The translations under genes and the position numbers were made by a program. Below the pieces are notes generated by a model that was given only the letters and a program-made list of their open reading frames with translations, did not search any database and was not told the DNA's origin. Below, in pieces: positions 12,601-24,600 of a DNA stretch of 64,000 bases; position 1 is the first letter of the stretch; every line of letters starts with the position of its first letter. The DNA is from Arcuatula senhousia (lineage: Eukaryota > Mollusca > Bivalvia > Mytilida > Mytilidae), in contig OZ020307.1 of assembly GCA_963971305.1 (NCBI GenBank), positions 55,301,702 to 55,365,701 on the forward strand. Direction: 5' to 3'.

Positions 12601-15600
12601 GGTGTGAGACAGAAAAATCTCACTCCGCTAAAAAGAGGAACTGTCCTGTCCAAGAAGTGAGAAAAAAGCTTTTCATTAAAAGTCTGTTTTTTTGTAAAGC
12701 TGTGTCATTGCCTTGGCTATCTGAAGCCCAGGCTATGATTCTGACCCAGACAATACTGCTTGAGTTGTCAAAGGAAAAATGGTCCAAATAGCAAGATAGA
12801 AATTTTCATTTAAGGTCTGTTTCACACAGCTTGGCCCATGTGTGGCCTATATGAGGCCCAAGCTATTATCTGACCCAGTCATTTCTGCCTTAGTTAGACA
12901 GTTTAGATGTCAAATTTCCATGTTTCAGCTTGTTCAATTTTGTTAATCGGTTTCTATGATTACAAGCATTTAATGCACCTTGGAAAAATGTCTTTTACGT
13001 GTTCAATAAATCCAAAACTTTTCAGAGTCAATTCTAAATGAACAACTTTGTTTTTCAGTATGTTACATCAGGACTAGACTCCTTCTTTGTTTCCTTGAAC
13101 AAGACCCAGAAAGAGGTTTCAGATTCTGTAACTAAACTAACGCTGGCTCAGGAGGATTTCCAGAAAACCATTGAAGCTTTCCAGACCAGTACAGAAAATC
13201 TTGGTCTAAATATATTTTTGGAACCTGAATATTTGACAGGTACAACTTCTTTCTTAAACTGAAATCAATTCCTTTATGGACTTGATATGTTATAAACCTT
13301 AATTTCAATTAATATATTTACATGTTCATCATTAAATATGCAAATTATCTTTTATGTTTAAAACATTCATAATAGTGGATGAGTTCTGCAAAAACCATCC
13401 AGAATATCATAAACCTACAAATTTAAGTTGATTTAAGGAATATTTGGTAAGTTGACTTTCCTCAAAAGTTTCATTTCTTGAGTTTAGAGTGAAGTTCATG
13501 ATAAAATTCTTTACCTTTAGGCAAATTCGAATGCAAAATCATTTAAATGAAGATAAAATTCAGACTATATTAAACTATACCCCTGTCTAATAAAACTATG
13601 ATTCACAATTTAATCTAAAAATATCATCAAGATGTGCATATGTATTTTATTGGGAAAGAAAATAATTATACCCCCACTCGTAAGAGAGGGGGCTATATTG
13701 CAATCACCTTGTCCGTCCGTCCGTCTGTCCTTCCGTCTGTCCGTCCGGTTCAATTTCTCTGCTTCTACTGGATGGATTGGTTTCAAATTTGGTACACAGC
13801 TTCAGCATGATGAGTTATACTATGCCTTCCCTTTCCAGGTCAGTCCATCATCTACTTCCTGTTTTCCAAGCCGACTTAGACTTTTTTAGGGGAAAAAAAA
13901 TTTGAAATGCGAAATTTTTCGTAACAGATTTCTCGGCTTCTACTGGATGGATTGGTTTCAAATTTGGTACACAGCTTCAGCATGATGAGTTATACCGCGC
14001 CTCCCCTTTCCAGGTCAGTCCATCATCTACTTCCTGTTTTTCGAGCCGACTTAGACTTTTAAGGGTAAAAAATTTGAAAAGTGAAATTTTTCGTAACAGA
14101 TTTCTCGGCTTCTACTGGATGGATTGGTTTCAAATTTGGTACACAGCTTCAACATGATTAGTTATACCGTGCCTCCCCTTTCCAGGTCAGTCCATCATCT
14201 ACTTCCTGTTTTCCGAGCTGACTTAGACTTTTTATGGGTCAAAAATAGACAATTTTTCGTAACAAAATTTTCGGCTTCTAGAGAAGGGATTGATTTCAAA
14301 TTTGGTATACAGCTTTAGCATGATGAGTTGTAACGTGCCTCCCCTTTCCAGGTCAGTCGGTCATCTACTTCCTGTTTTCTGAATGGCAGAGTGGGGGTAT
14401 GCTTAGCACGATTTAGTGCAACCCCTTGTTAATATCATGGATTTATTACAGGCGACACAGGTAGACAGACACTGGGAGACATCTTGTGTGGTTATGAAAC
14501 ATCTCGTATTGAATCATCAGATGCATCCAGTGATCTTACAGGGGCGTCGTCACAACTATCAGGGGTCACAGAAATGGTACAACGTCAGGAATCTGAGCTT
14601 CAACAGTTACCAGGTAAGGTTTCATAGAATTGTTCAATTTTCTTCTATTATCGAATTATTAAAATTGGTAATTAAAGGTTTATGTAGAACTGATGTTAGA
14701 AATTTTTATGCCCTATTGTATAGCAGGAAAGGACAAGGTACAGTAAGGGCCATATTTGACCCCCTTATTTAAAGAAAACCAAATCCTAAGTAAATGATTG
14801 AAATATCATTTAGGTTTCAAGTTACTGTATACAGGTAATTTTCGCGAGGTTATAATTTTCGCCATATTCTTGACCATTACTCTATCGCTAAATTAAGAAC
14901 CCGCCTATAATAGAATAAACATAAATTTGTATTGGTAATATTATTAAATCACGGAAATAAATGTCCGCGTATATAACAACTTGGCAATTTGGTATAAAAT
15001 CGCAAAATTTGCATGCCGCGAAAATTACCCCCTATACAGTAGATGATGAAACTTTTTGACAATGGTAGACATTTTCAATCATCTACTGTAATTTTAATTT
15101 TATTAAGGCCTAAAGTAGTGCAAAGGATACAAAATCGTCAAAAAATGTCGTTTTTCATGCTTATTTTGTTATTTTTAATGATCAGCGACAACGCTGACCA
15201 TGGATTTCTGAGGAATCGCTAAAAGTAAAGATCACTAGATATTGTATGCTATGTATTTTACACACTCAAGATTCTGTAAACGGGAAAAGTTAAGACCGCT
15301 AAAATTAAACACCTTACTTTTGGATGCAAATTGCTAAAGGAGTAGATTCAGTTATAACCAAAATTGGCCCACAATTTCAACTTGGAGCAAACTTTCTGAA
15401 ATTACCGCCAAATATGCTTTGAAATGCTGTAATTTAAGAAATAACAAAAGCTAGGTTCAAGATATTCAGCATGTTGGAGAAAACTTGCCAAGAAATCGTA
15501 TGATTTGATGTAATTTATCGATTTTTTTGCAATTTTAGAGCGTTTTTGGTAGGAAGTCAGTTAAATTAACATAGAGCGCATGCATCGCCAAAAACAATTT

Positions 15601-18600
15601 GTGATGATATGCTCATTTTTGAAAGACAAATGATTGGGCAAAGAATAAATGTTGTCGACAAATGCGCTCTATACTAATTTCAAGAAAAACCTCTTGTAAA
15701 CCCTTTAAAATGAAGCAAACATTGATATTTTTACAGTTTTCAGCACATTTATGACGTCATAATATCATACATTATGTCGTCACCATGTGGAATCCATTAA
15801 ATATGTAAAGTTTGGTTATCTTACAACTAAATTACATCAAATTCATTGAAGTGTCTCAAAGTTTACAATTAGTGCAAATATGGGGCCAATTTCGGCACTT
15901 CCTGCACATACTCCTTTGGTAAAATTTCCTTCTACATGTATACCGTATCTAGGGGGCATATAGTGTTTGTTCGTCCGTCTGTTCCAAATGTTGGGAGTTA
16001 AGGTATTATGTCTTTTGGACATATTCTTATTTGGTTAATTTTTTTTTATTTGTTACTTGACTACAACCCATATGAGGACATAGGCCTCCAATGTCTCTAT
16101 CTTGGTTAGTATCTGCTTGTTACAGTCAGAATTTATAAGTTTATGTACAGTTTACCCTGTTTGAGGTTTTACATGTTTATTATGTAATATAAGTATTTAA
16201 ATAATGAACTATTAATAATGTTCAGATTCAACATTCCTTTTACAAACATTTTGATACAGAGATTCATAATATGTAATCATATTGTGTTTATCATTTTGTT
16301 TTATTTTGTTTGCATGAGGGCCTCAGGGAAGATTAGTTGTATTACTAACTGTGTTACCCTCTTTAAATAAAGACTTTATTATTATTATTATTATTATTAT
16401 TCTATATCTATTAATCATCTTTCAATAGGTACATGCAAATATGTCTATGACCTCATCAAGGGTATGGGTAATGGACCAGTCCTCTGGGAATACCTCAAAC
16501 CACTGCTCTGGGGTAAAGTTCTCTACACACCTAATACACCAGCCAGTAGACTTATTGCTGAAAAGGTAGGTTACTTATATGGTATGTCACTAGACAAGGT
16601 CTTTGGATCTTTGATGGACGAACTTACCCGATCAAGTTTAATGTCAGTATACTTGACAAACAATGAATACATACGTATCAGTTGTTTCAAATAATTGAAT
16701 TGGTGCAATATTTATATTACAATGTACTTTCTGCTTATTTCTCTTGCTAATTGACTTGCTGTTGAATTGTACGTTTTATTTTACCATATTTGCCTTTTAG
16801 GATCATTTTTGTCCCTGTCCTTTTTGCAAAAAATCATATCTGCCCATCTAGCCATCCATCTATCTGTCTGTCAGTCATTCCATTCTGATTGGTTTCTGAA
16901 TTATAACTTTTTAATGCCTTGATAAAATCTCATGAAACCTTCACACATAAAAGCTCATGAGGTAAGGAGGAATCCTATTTATTTTGGAGTCAAAGACCTT
17001 GAATTGTATAGTTCTTTATATCCTGGCCCAAAAAAGAAACGATACCAAAATAAAAATGTAAACCTTTCGAAACAATAGATAACTGTCGTACAATATTTTA
17101 TGCATATCGAGGGAATCAAATATTGGACTACATCGGCAGAGAAAATGATGAATACAAACCAGGACAAATGGTGTAGGGCGCTTGCGAGGTTAGGTCTGTA
17201 GAAAATGAAAGTTGAAAATTTTGTAAAATTGCTAACACATTGGTGTTGAAGGTTAAATAGGGAGCTTAAACTGATTGTCAAAGATTTAAAACAAAAACGT
17301 TTTGCTGCAAAGACCTAGAAGATTACAACACAAGAGAAAAAAAAGTCATTTAACAAACCAGTAGTACCTGAAATTTCCTACTCTTCTGTTTATTGCACTT
17401 TTGGGGTAAAATTTTAAGGTTTTTTTGCACATTATTTCAAATTTTAGAAAATTTAACGTTACAAAAATTATAAGGACATGTTTTGGATGATTTTGGCTTT
17501 CAATCAATACAGGTATTCATGATTTAAACTTTCTCAACAAAAATTGGTCAAAAATGGCATTTTTACAATAAAAAATTTAAAATGTTTTAAGGCATTCGGG
17601 AAAATCATTCTCTTTCACGTTTCGTCATCCATCATTTCAAGAATAAGTTTATGCCAAAATGTTTACCATTTTCTTAGTAATTCTATGGTGATTGTCATTT
17701 TTCCCAAAAAATTTAACAAAATTTTAAAGACGTCTTAAGACGTCATACTCGATTATTTTCCAAAACTTTTTTCGTTCAAAGCATTGTTAAATTAATGTTT
17801 ATACATGTATATTTTGTACATTATATTTCCTTTTCAGATATGAACTAAATTTTTAAAAGTAACTGGGTATCGTTTCTTCTTTTGGACTAGTATATAATTA
17901 TAACACTATTACTCTTTCACAATTTTTCAGTGAATGTTGTGATAGAATTGTGTTAAAAAACACTTATATATGGAATGTCAATATAGAGAAACCAATTAAG
18001 ATCCTTTTAAAATTAAGAAAACAAATGGAAGGAGGTCATTTATAGTCTTGTACTAAACAGTAAGATTAAGGTTATTCATTTCACAGCTTGTATTATTTTG
18101 GACAGGTGTACAATTCCTCATTTAAAATTCTGGCTGATGTACAGAGATATACAGCTGCCTGGGCTAAAGGAACTCATGATTTGATGGTATTCATATCTGA
18201 TCCCAATATGAAGTCCCAGCTGGAGGTAATGCTATAATTTATAAAAGTTAAGGCATATTCAATCCCGTATAGCGGTTTATTTCACAGTTTTTGAGTCATA
18301 AGGTATGTGAAAATATTTTGCGGGTTTTATTTTCTCAGTTTGCAAATGTGTTTGAATACAACTTGCCTTAGATAGACATTTTCACGGATTAATTCTCGTG
18401 ATTTCCTATGAACCGTGAAAATAACCTGCTATACGGTACTAAGACTTTATCATCTGTTAATTTAAATTTTGTGTTTTGTACAATTTATGAATATGCTATA
18501 AAACTCTGAGATGAAGTAAATTTGGATCTTCATGAATTTGTCAGAATTATAGGTCATATGTTATCTCTGGTAAAAACATGATTCTAATATATTAAATTGA

Positions 18601-21600
18601 CCATTCTTGAGTGATTTCTTGTTTTATTTTCAACACTTCTAAACTTGTGCAACTTTTTTATCTGTTCTTTACTTTTCCAACTCTCTGTCCAAATTTTCAA
18701 GTGTATAATATAATTTATTGTACTTATTTTTTTTTTCAATCACAATAGTTGAAGCATGTTGCTCAATATTTTAACAAAAATAAATAATTTTTCTTTACCA
18801 GTCTATAATTGGTAACCCAGTCGTTGACGGTATGATGAGCACACTGTTTGGGACGTCCGGAGCAGATTTTTTGGATGGTTTCTACTCATTGAATTCCATC
18901 AACTCCTCCCAAATTGATGCCATGTCATCTATTGCTAAGTTGGTGGACCAGTATTTAAGCTGTGTTGTAACGTCGGAAGATAGGTTTGAAGGGGTGGAGA
19001 CTGAACAAGCTTTGGAAGTCAGATCTGGAGAATTGAATGTTAAGAAACAATTCTTAGCAGGTTTGTAAATTGTATTTGTGTAATTGAAATGATCCAGGAT
19101 TTAGTGATAGGTATAATTTTTGTCTCGCCTGCGACGAATAGTCGCGGAAGGCGAGACATAGGTATTACTTTCCGGCGGCGGCGGCGGCGACGGCGGCGGT
19201 GGCGGCGGCGTCGTAAACTTTTTTGTAAGACTTTTGTGGACAATGAATTGCTTGAAAAGTATAATAGCTAGGCATCTGATATTTGGTATACAGACAGTTC
19301 AGGTTATGGTCTACGCAACTGTCACCATGCCGTTTGACCCTGACCCCATTTTCACGCTCCAGTGACTCTGTGAACTTAGGTCTTTTTTCAGGCCGTAAAC
19401 TTTTTTGTAAGACTTTTGTGGACGATGAATTGCTTGAAAAGTATAATAGCTAGGCATCTGATATTTCGTATACAGACAGTTCAGGTTATGGTCTACGCAA
19501 CTGTCCCCATGCCGTTTGACCCTGACCCCATTTTCATGCTCCAGTGACTCTGTGAACTTAGGTCTTTTTTCAGGCCGTAAACTTTTTTGTAAGACTTTTG
19601 TGGACGATGAATTGCTTGAAAAGTATAATAGCTAGGCATCTGATATTTCGTATACAGACAGTTCAGGTTATGGTCTACGCAACTGTCCCCATGCCGTTTG
19701 ACCCTGACCCCATTTTCATGCTCCAGTGACTCTGTGAACTTAGGTCTTTTTTCAGGCCGTAAACTTTTTTGTAAGACTTTTGTGGACGATGAATTGCTTG
19801 AAAAGTATAATAGCTAGGAATCTGATATTTCGTATACAGACAGTTTAGGTTATGGTCCATGCAACTGTCACCATGCCGTGTGACCCTGACCCCATTTTCT
19901 TGCTCCAGTGACTCTGTGAACTTAGGTCTTTTTCAGGCCGAAAAACTTTTTTGTAAGACTTTTATGGAAGATGAATTGCTGGAAAGTTATAATAGCTAGG
20001 CATCTGATATTGGGTAAACAGACAGTTGCGGTTATGGACAACGCAACTGTCACCATGCCATGTGACCATGACCCCATTTTTACGCTCCAGTGACTCTGTG
20101 AACTTAGGTCTTTTTTCAGACAGAAAACTTTTTGTAATACTTGTGTGGACAATGGATTGCTTGAATAGTATAATAACTAGGCATCTGTTATTTAGGTATA
20201 CTGACACTTTTTGTGTTTATATCAAGAAATGAAAGCTTAGGTAGTTGATTTTAGCGATGGTGCCGGCAGGCGAGACATACTTTTAGTGGCCACACTTGTA
20301 TAAAAGAAATATGAGCAAGTTTTTATTTTAAACATTGTTTTATCTATATTGATATTGTCTTTAAAAAAAAAATATTTGCTTTATGAAAAGGAAGTATGGA
20401 TATATCAATCACAAAGAATGGAGAAAAAAAAATGTAGAATCTTTCAAATTTCTAAAATGTATGGTATAGACCTCAAATGCACCAACTACATTCGTTAATG
20501 CTGAGTTAAGGAATCCAGGCTAGGGGAATCCCTCAGTTTATTTTAATTTCAATGATTTTGTTTTAATTCTAGGTCTAGTTTTTAACAATTTGGAAGGGAA
20601 TGGTGGAAGAAAGAAACGAGCTACGAGTGGATCTCTCCCAAAACATGTGTCCTATACTATAAGGATGGATGTTGATAATGTGATGTACACAAGAATCATC
20701 AAGGAACAGTAAGTTGATGGATGGATGGATTGATTGATTGATTGATTGATTGTTTTATGCCCTCCCACATTTAAGTAAAGGCCATTTAGTGTTTGGGTTT
20801 GTCAGTCCTTCCATCTATTCCATATCAGATCAAGGTACTTGTATTACCATGAAGGAAGTAGATTGTCATGAAACTTGATACCCATGCATATACATCAGAG
20901 TTCAAATGAATGAAATCATCATTGATTTATCCTCTCGTATCAGCTTCAGTGTTCAGGGTGGTTTTTATACGACCGCAAAAAATTTGCGGACGTATTATGG
21001 TATGATGCTGTCGTTGTCGTCGTCGTCGTCGTTGTCGTCGTTGTCATCGTTGTCGGTGTCTGTTAACTTTTTAGTGTTTCCACAATAACTTTAGTTCCAG
21101 TTATCCGATTGCTATGAAACTTTACAATGATGTTCCTTACCATAAAAGGATGCATGGGATTGATTTTGGGGGTCCCCCCATTTTTTGTTTAGAAATTAGG
21201 GGCCAAAAAAGGGCCAAAAATACTACTTTTTTGTTTGTTTCCACAATAACTTTAGTTCTAGTTATCCAATTGCTATGAAATTTGACAGTGATGTTCCTTA
21301 CCATACAAGGATGAATGGGATTGATTTTGGGGGTCCCCCCTTTTTTTGTTTCGAAATTAGGGGCCCAAAAGGGGGAAAAAATTCAAATATTTTACTTGTT
21401 TCCACCATAACTTTGGTCCTAGTTGGCCTATTGCTGTGAAATTTGTCAAGAATGTGTCTTACAATAAAATAATGAACCTGATGAATTTTTGTGCCCCCCC
21501 TTTTTCTCCGTTGTGTAATTAGGGGCCAAAAGGGGCCAAAATAAAAACTTTTTTATTTGTGGTTCGATTTCCAAATTTTTTTTTACATGTTTGTTCTTGT

Positions 21601-24600
21601 CAAATAGCGGATACAAAATTAAGAATTAATTTTTGCGACCCCCCCTTTTTCCCCCTATTACGTAATTAGGGGCCAAATGGGGCCAAAATCGAAACTTTTT
21701 TATTTGTGGTCCGATTTTGAAATTTTTTTTTGCAAGTTTATTTTTGTCAAGTAGCGAATCCAAATTTGAGAATTTATTTTTGCGACCCCCACCCCTTTTT
21801 CACCTGTTACGTAATAAGGGGCCAAAAGGGGCCGAAATTGAAACTTTTTTATTTCTGGTCCGATTTTGAAAATTTTTTTTGCATGTTTGTTCTTGTCAAA
21901 TAGCGGATACAAAATTAAGAATTAATTTTTGCGACCCCCCCCTTTTTCCCCTTATTACGTAAATAGGGGCCAAATGGGGCCATATTGAAACTTTTTTATT
22001 TCTGGTCCGATTTTGAAAAATTTTTTTGCATGTTTGTTCTTGTCAAATAGTGAATACAAAATTAAGAATTAATTTTTGCGACCCCCCCTTTTTCCCCCTA
22101 TTACGTAATTAGGGGCCAAATGAGGCTTTTTTATTTGTGGTCCGATTTTGAAAATTTTTTTTGCAAATTTCTTCTTGTCAGGTAGCGATTCTAAATTTTA
22201 AGAATAAATTTTTGGGGCTGTAATCATAATTTTAAAAAAAATTCTGGTTCGATTTTTAATTTTTTCCCGCAACATTATTCTTTTAAAGAGTAGAATACAA
22301 CATTCAAAATTTATATTTTTAGCCCCTGGGTTGAAAGTCCATCAGAGAAGCATGTGTCAAAAACCTTTGTCAGTCCACCATGGGCTGCATGTGTCCAGAA
22401 CAATAGACTATCCATATTAGGCCTAAAACGTACAGGGTTCAACATGTTGCGGTCGTATCATGCTGCGCTCGGCGAAGCTTTTTATTATAAAAAATAAGAA
22501 GCTTTGGGATGTGGGGCATCATGTCTTTTCCACATGTACAAGAAATATTTTACTTTGATTGAAGTCTAGTTAAATGCAGTTTGTATTTAAAATCTTGAAT
22601 TTGTTAATTGTTTGGCAAATAATAATTTTATAAGATTTTTGTCTTGATAGAAAATTTGTTTATTGTGCCTTTTCTTATTTAGATATTGGCATCCCAAACC
22701 AGAGGACAACTTCTTCACAGAGCTGAGATATTTCCGAGGGTTTATACAGTTACAAGACATACTTGATCGTAGTATCATATCCCTACAGACAGGAAATGAT
22801 GTCAAGAACTCAGTTTATATGCAGGAGTTTCCAACACCTTGCTATAAAAAGGACATGTAAGCAAAATTTTCTTGATTTTTATTAAATTGAGTATGTTCAT
22901 CCCTCCTTTTGAGGTTGTTTTATTATTAAAAAAAAAAGAGATTGTTTTATTATTTAAAAAAAATTAAATTTGTTTTATTATTTAAAGAAAAAATTGTTTT
23001 CTTAAAGTAAACTAAGTTGCAGGTTCAGACATCTATTGATCTTGTTTATACTCTTTCAACTCAATATTGGGAGCTAGTCCAGCTGGCATTTGGTTGGGTT
23101 CTGTGTATTTCAGTTCTTTAAAATATTTCTAAACCGAACGCATTTAATAATTCTTAAGTTTTGTGAAAATTCCTTCCTAACTTACTATTTACCACTTACA
23201 AGTTGTTTACTTTCTAGCATCTGCTAAATTTTTCTTTGATTTTTAACAGGTATTTGTTCTACCTAAGTACATATCTAGTTACAATTTTGATGACCATTGC
23301 TTGGCTTGTCTCTGTTGCCATAGCAACAAGAAATCTTATGAACGACAGGGAAAAAGGACAAGAAGAGGTAAAGTTTTAACAATTTTGATATAAACAATAC
23401 TTACAGGCATGGATATAGAGGGGGCGTGGAGAGTTTCCCCCCCCCCCCCCCCGAAAAAAAAACAAAAAACCAAAGCAAAGCAAACAAAACAACACAAAAG
23501 CAACAAATTTTTGTGTGTGTGTAATATCCATGTATAAACACATTAAATAATCCAAGCCTTGCTTCGCTCTGCAAAAAAATAATTTTGTGTTCCCCTATGC
23601 TAAAATCTTGGATCTGCCTCTTATTTCAGGTTTGTTTGCATTTTTCTAGAGTTTCTCATTTATAATGACAATGAAAAATTCTCTATTGACCCTAGAAACT
23701 GATTTAAGAATGTTGCACCTCAATTTTGTGTTCCCCTATTCTAAAATCTTGGATTTGCCCCTGACTTAAGGTTTGTTTGCATTAATCTAGAGTTTCTCAT
23801 TTAAAATGCCAATGAGAAATAATCAATTTGACCCTAGAATCTGATGCACTTCCATCTTTTTTGGTTGAAAATCTAAAGATTTTGGTAATATTTGTGGATA
23901 TGGTGTGTATGTAACATTTATATTTTTAGATTATGAAGGTTATGGAATGTCCAATGCCCTGAATTGGTTATGTACCTTGCAACTTTTGATTCCAAAGATT
24001 ATGGGAATTAATGTACAGCCTCCTGACTTTGTGGGTGTGGTTAAATGTATGATGTGATCAATTTTCTATTTTTAGATTCTGAAGATAATGGGAATGTCCA
24101 GCGTCCTGACTTGGTGGGTTTGGTTCATATGTACCATGGCGATCATGTTAATCGTATCGCTGCTCTGTATCCTGACGTTACGTGTTGGTGGACTGTTCGT
24201 TTACACTAATGTTGGCATACTGATATTGTACTTCATAGCTTTCTGTTTCTCAACTATCATGTTATGGTAAGTAATATTTTATTGGCTTGGATCATAAGAA
24301 AAAAAGTTAAAAAACAAATTTTAAAATAGAAAATTTTAATTGTTTTCAAAGACTTGATACAATTATGATAATTTTGGGAGGATAAGATAAGGTGAAAAAA
24401 AACCCAGGTAATATAATGATGAATGTGTTGCATGAAGAGAATATATTTTTTAATTAATTTTCTCAGCCAATACTTGTCACAACCTCTTGTTCTTTTTGTA
24501 TACAGCATCAGCATGGTGTTTGATATTGTTGGATTTGATTTCAAGACTGTTGATCACCTAATTTCTGCTTACCAAAATCTTGCCATTGTTGTCTCTGAAC

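Noticed and set aside
13668..14424. Tandem repeats considered as a CRISPR-like array
   Set aside because: The units are about 170 bp, contiguous, without unique spacers, and bounded by inverted repeats in a eukaryotic intron.
14416..14772. 118-codon frame over exon 17
   Set aside because: A different frame from the one that joins exons 16 and 18; it is a shadow of the real exon.
19089..19271. Arg-rich frames on both strands
   Set aside because: Produced by the CGG/CGA microsatellite just inside a family 3 element.
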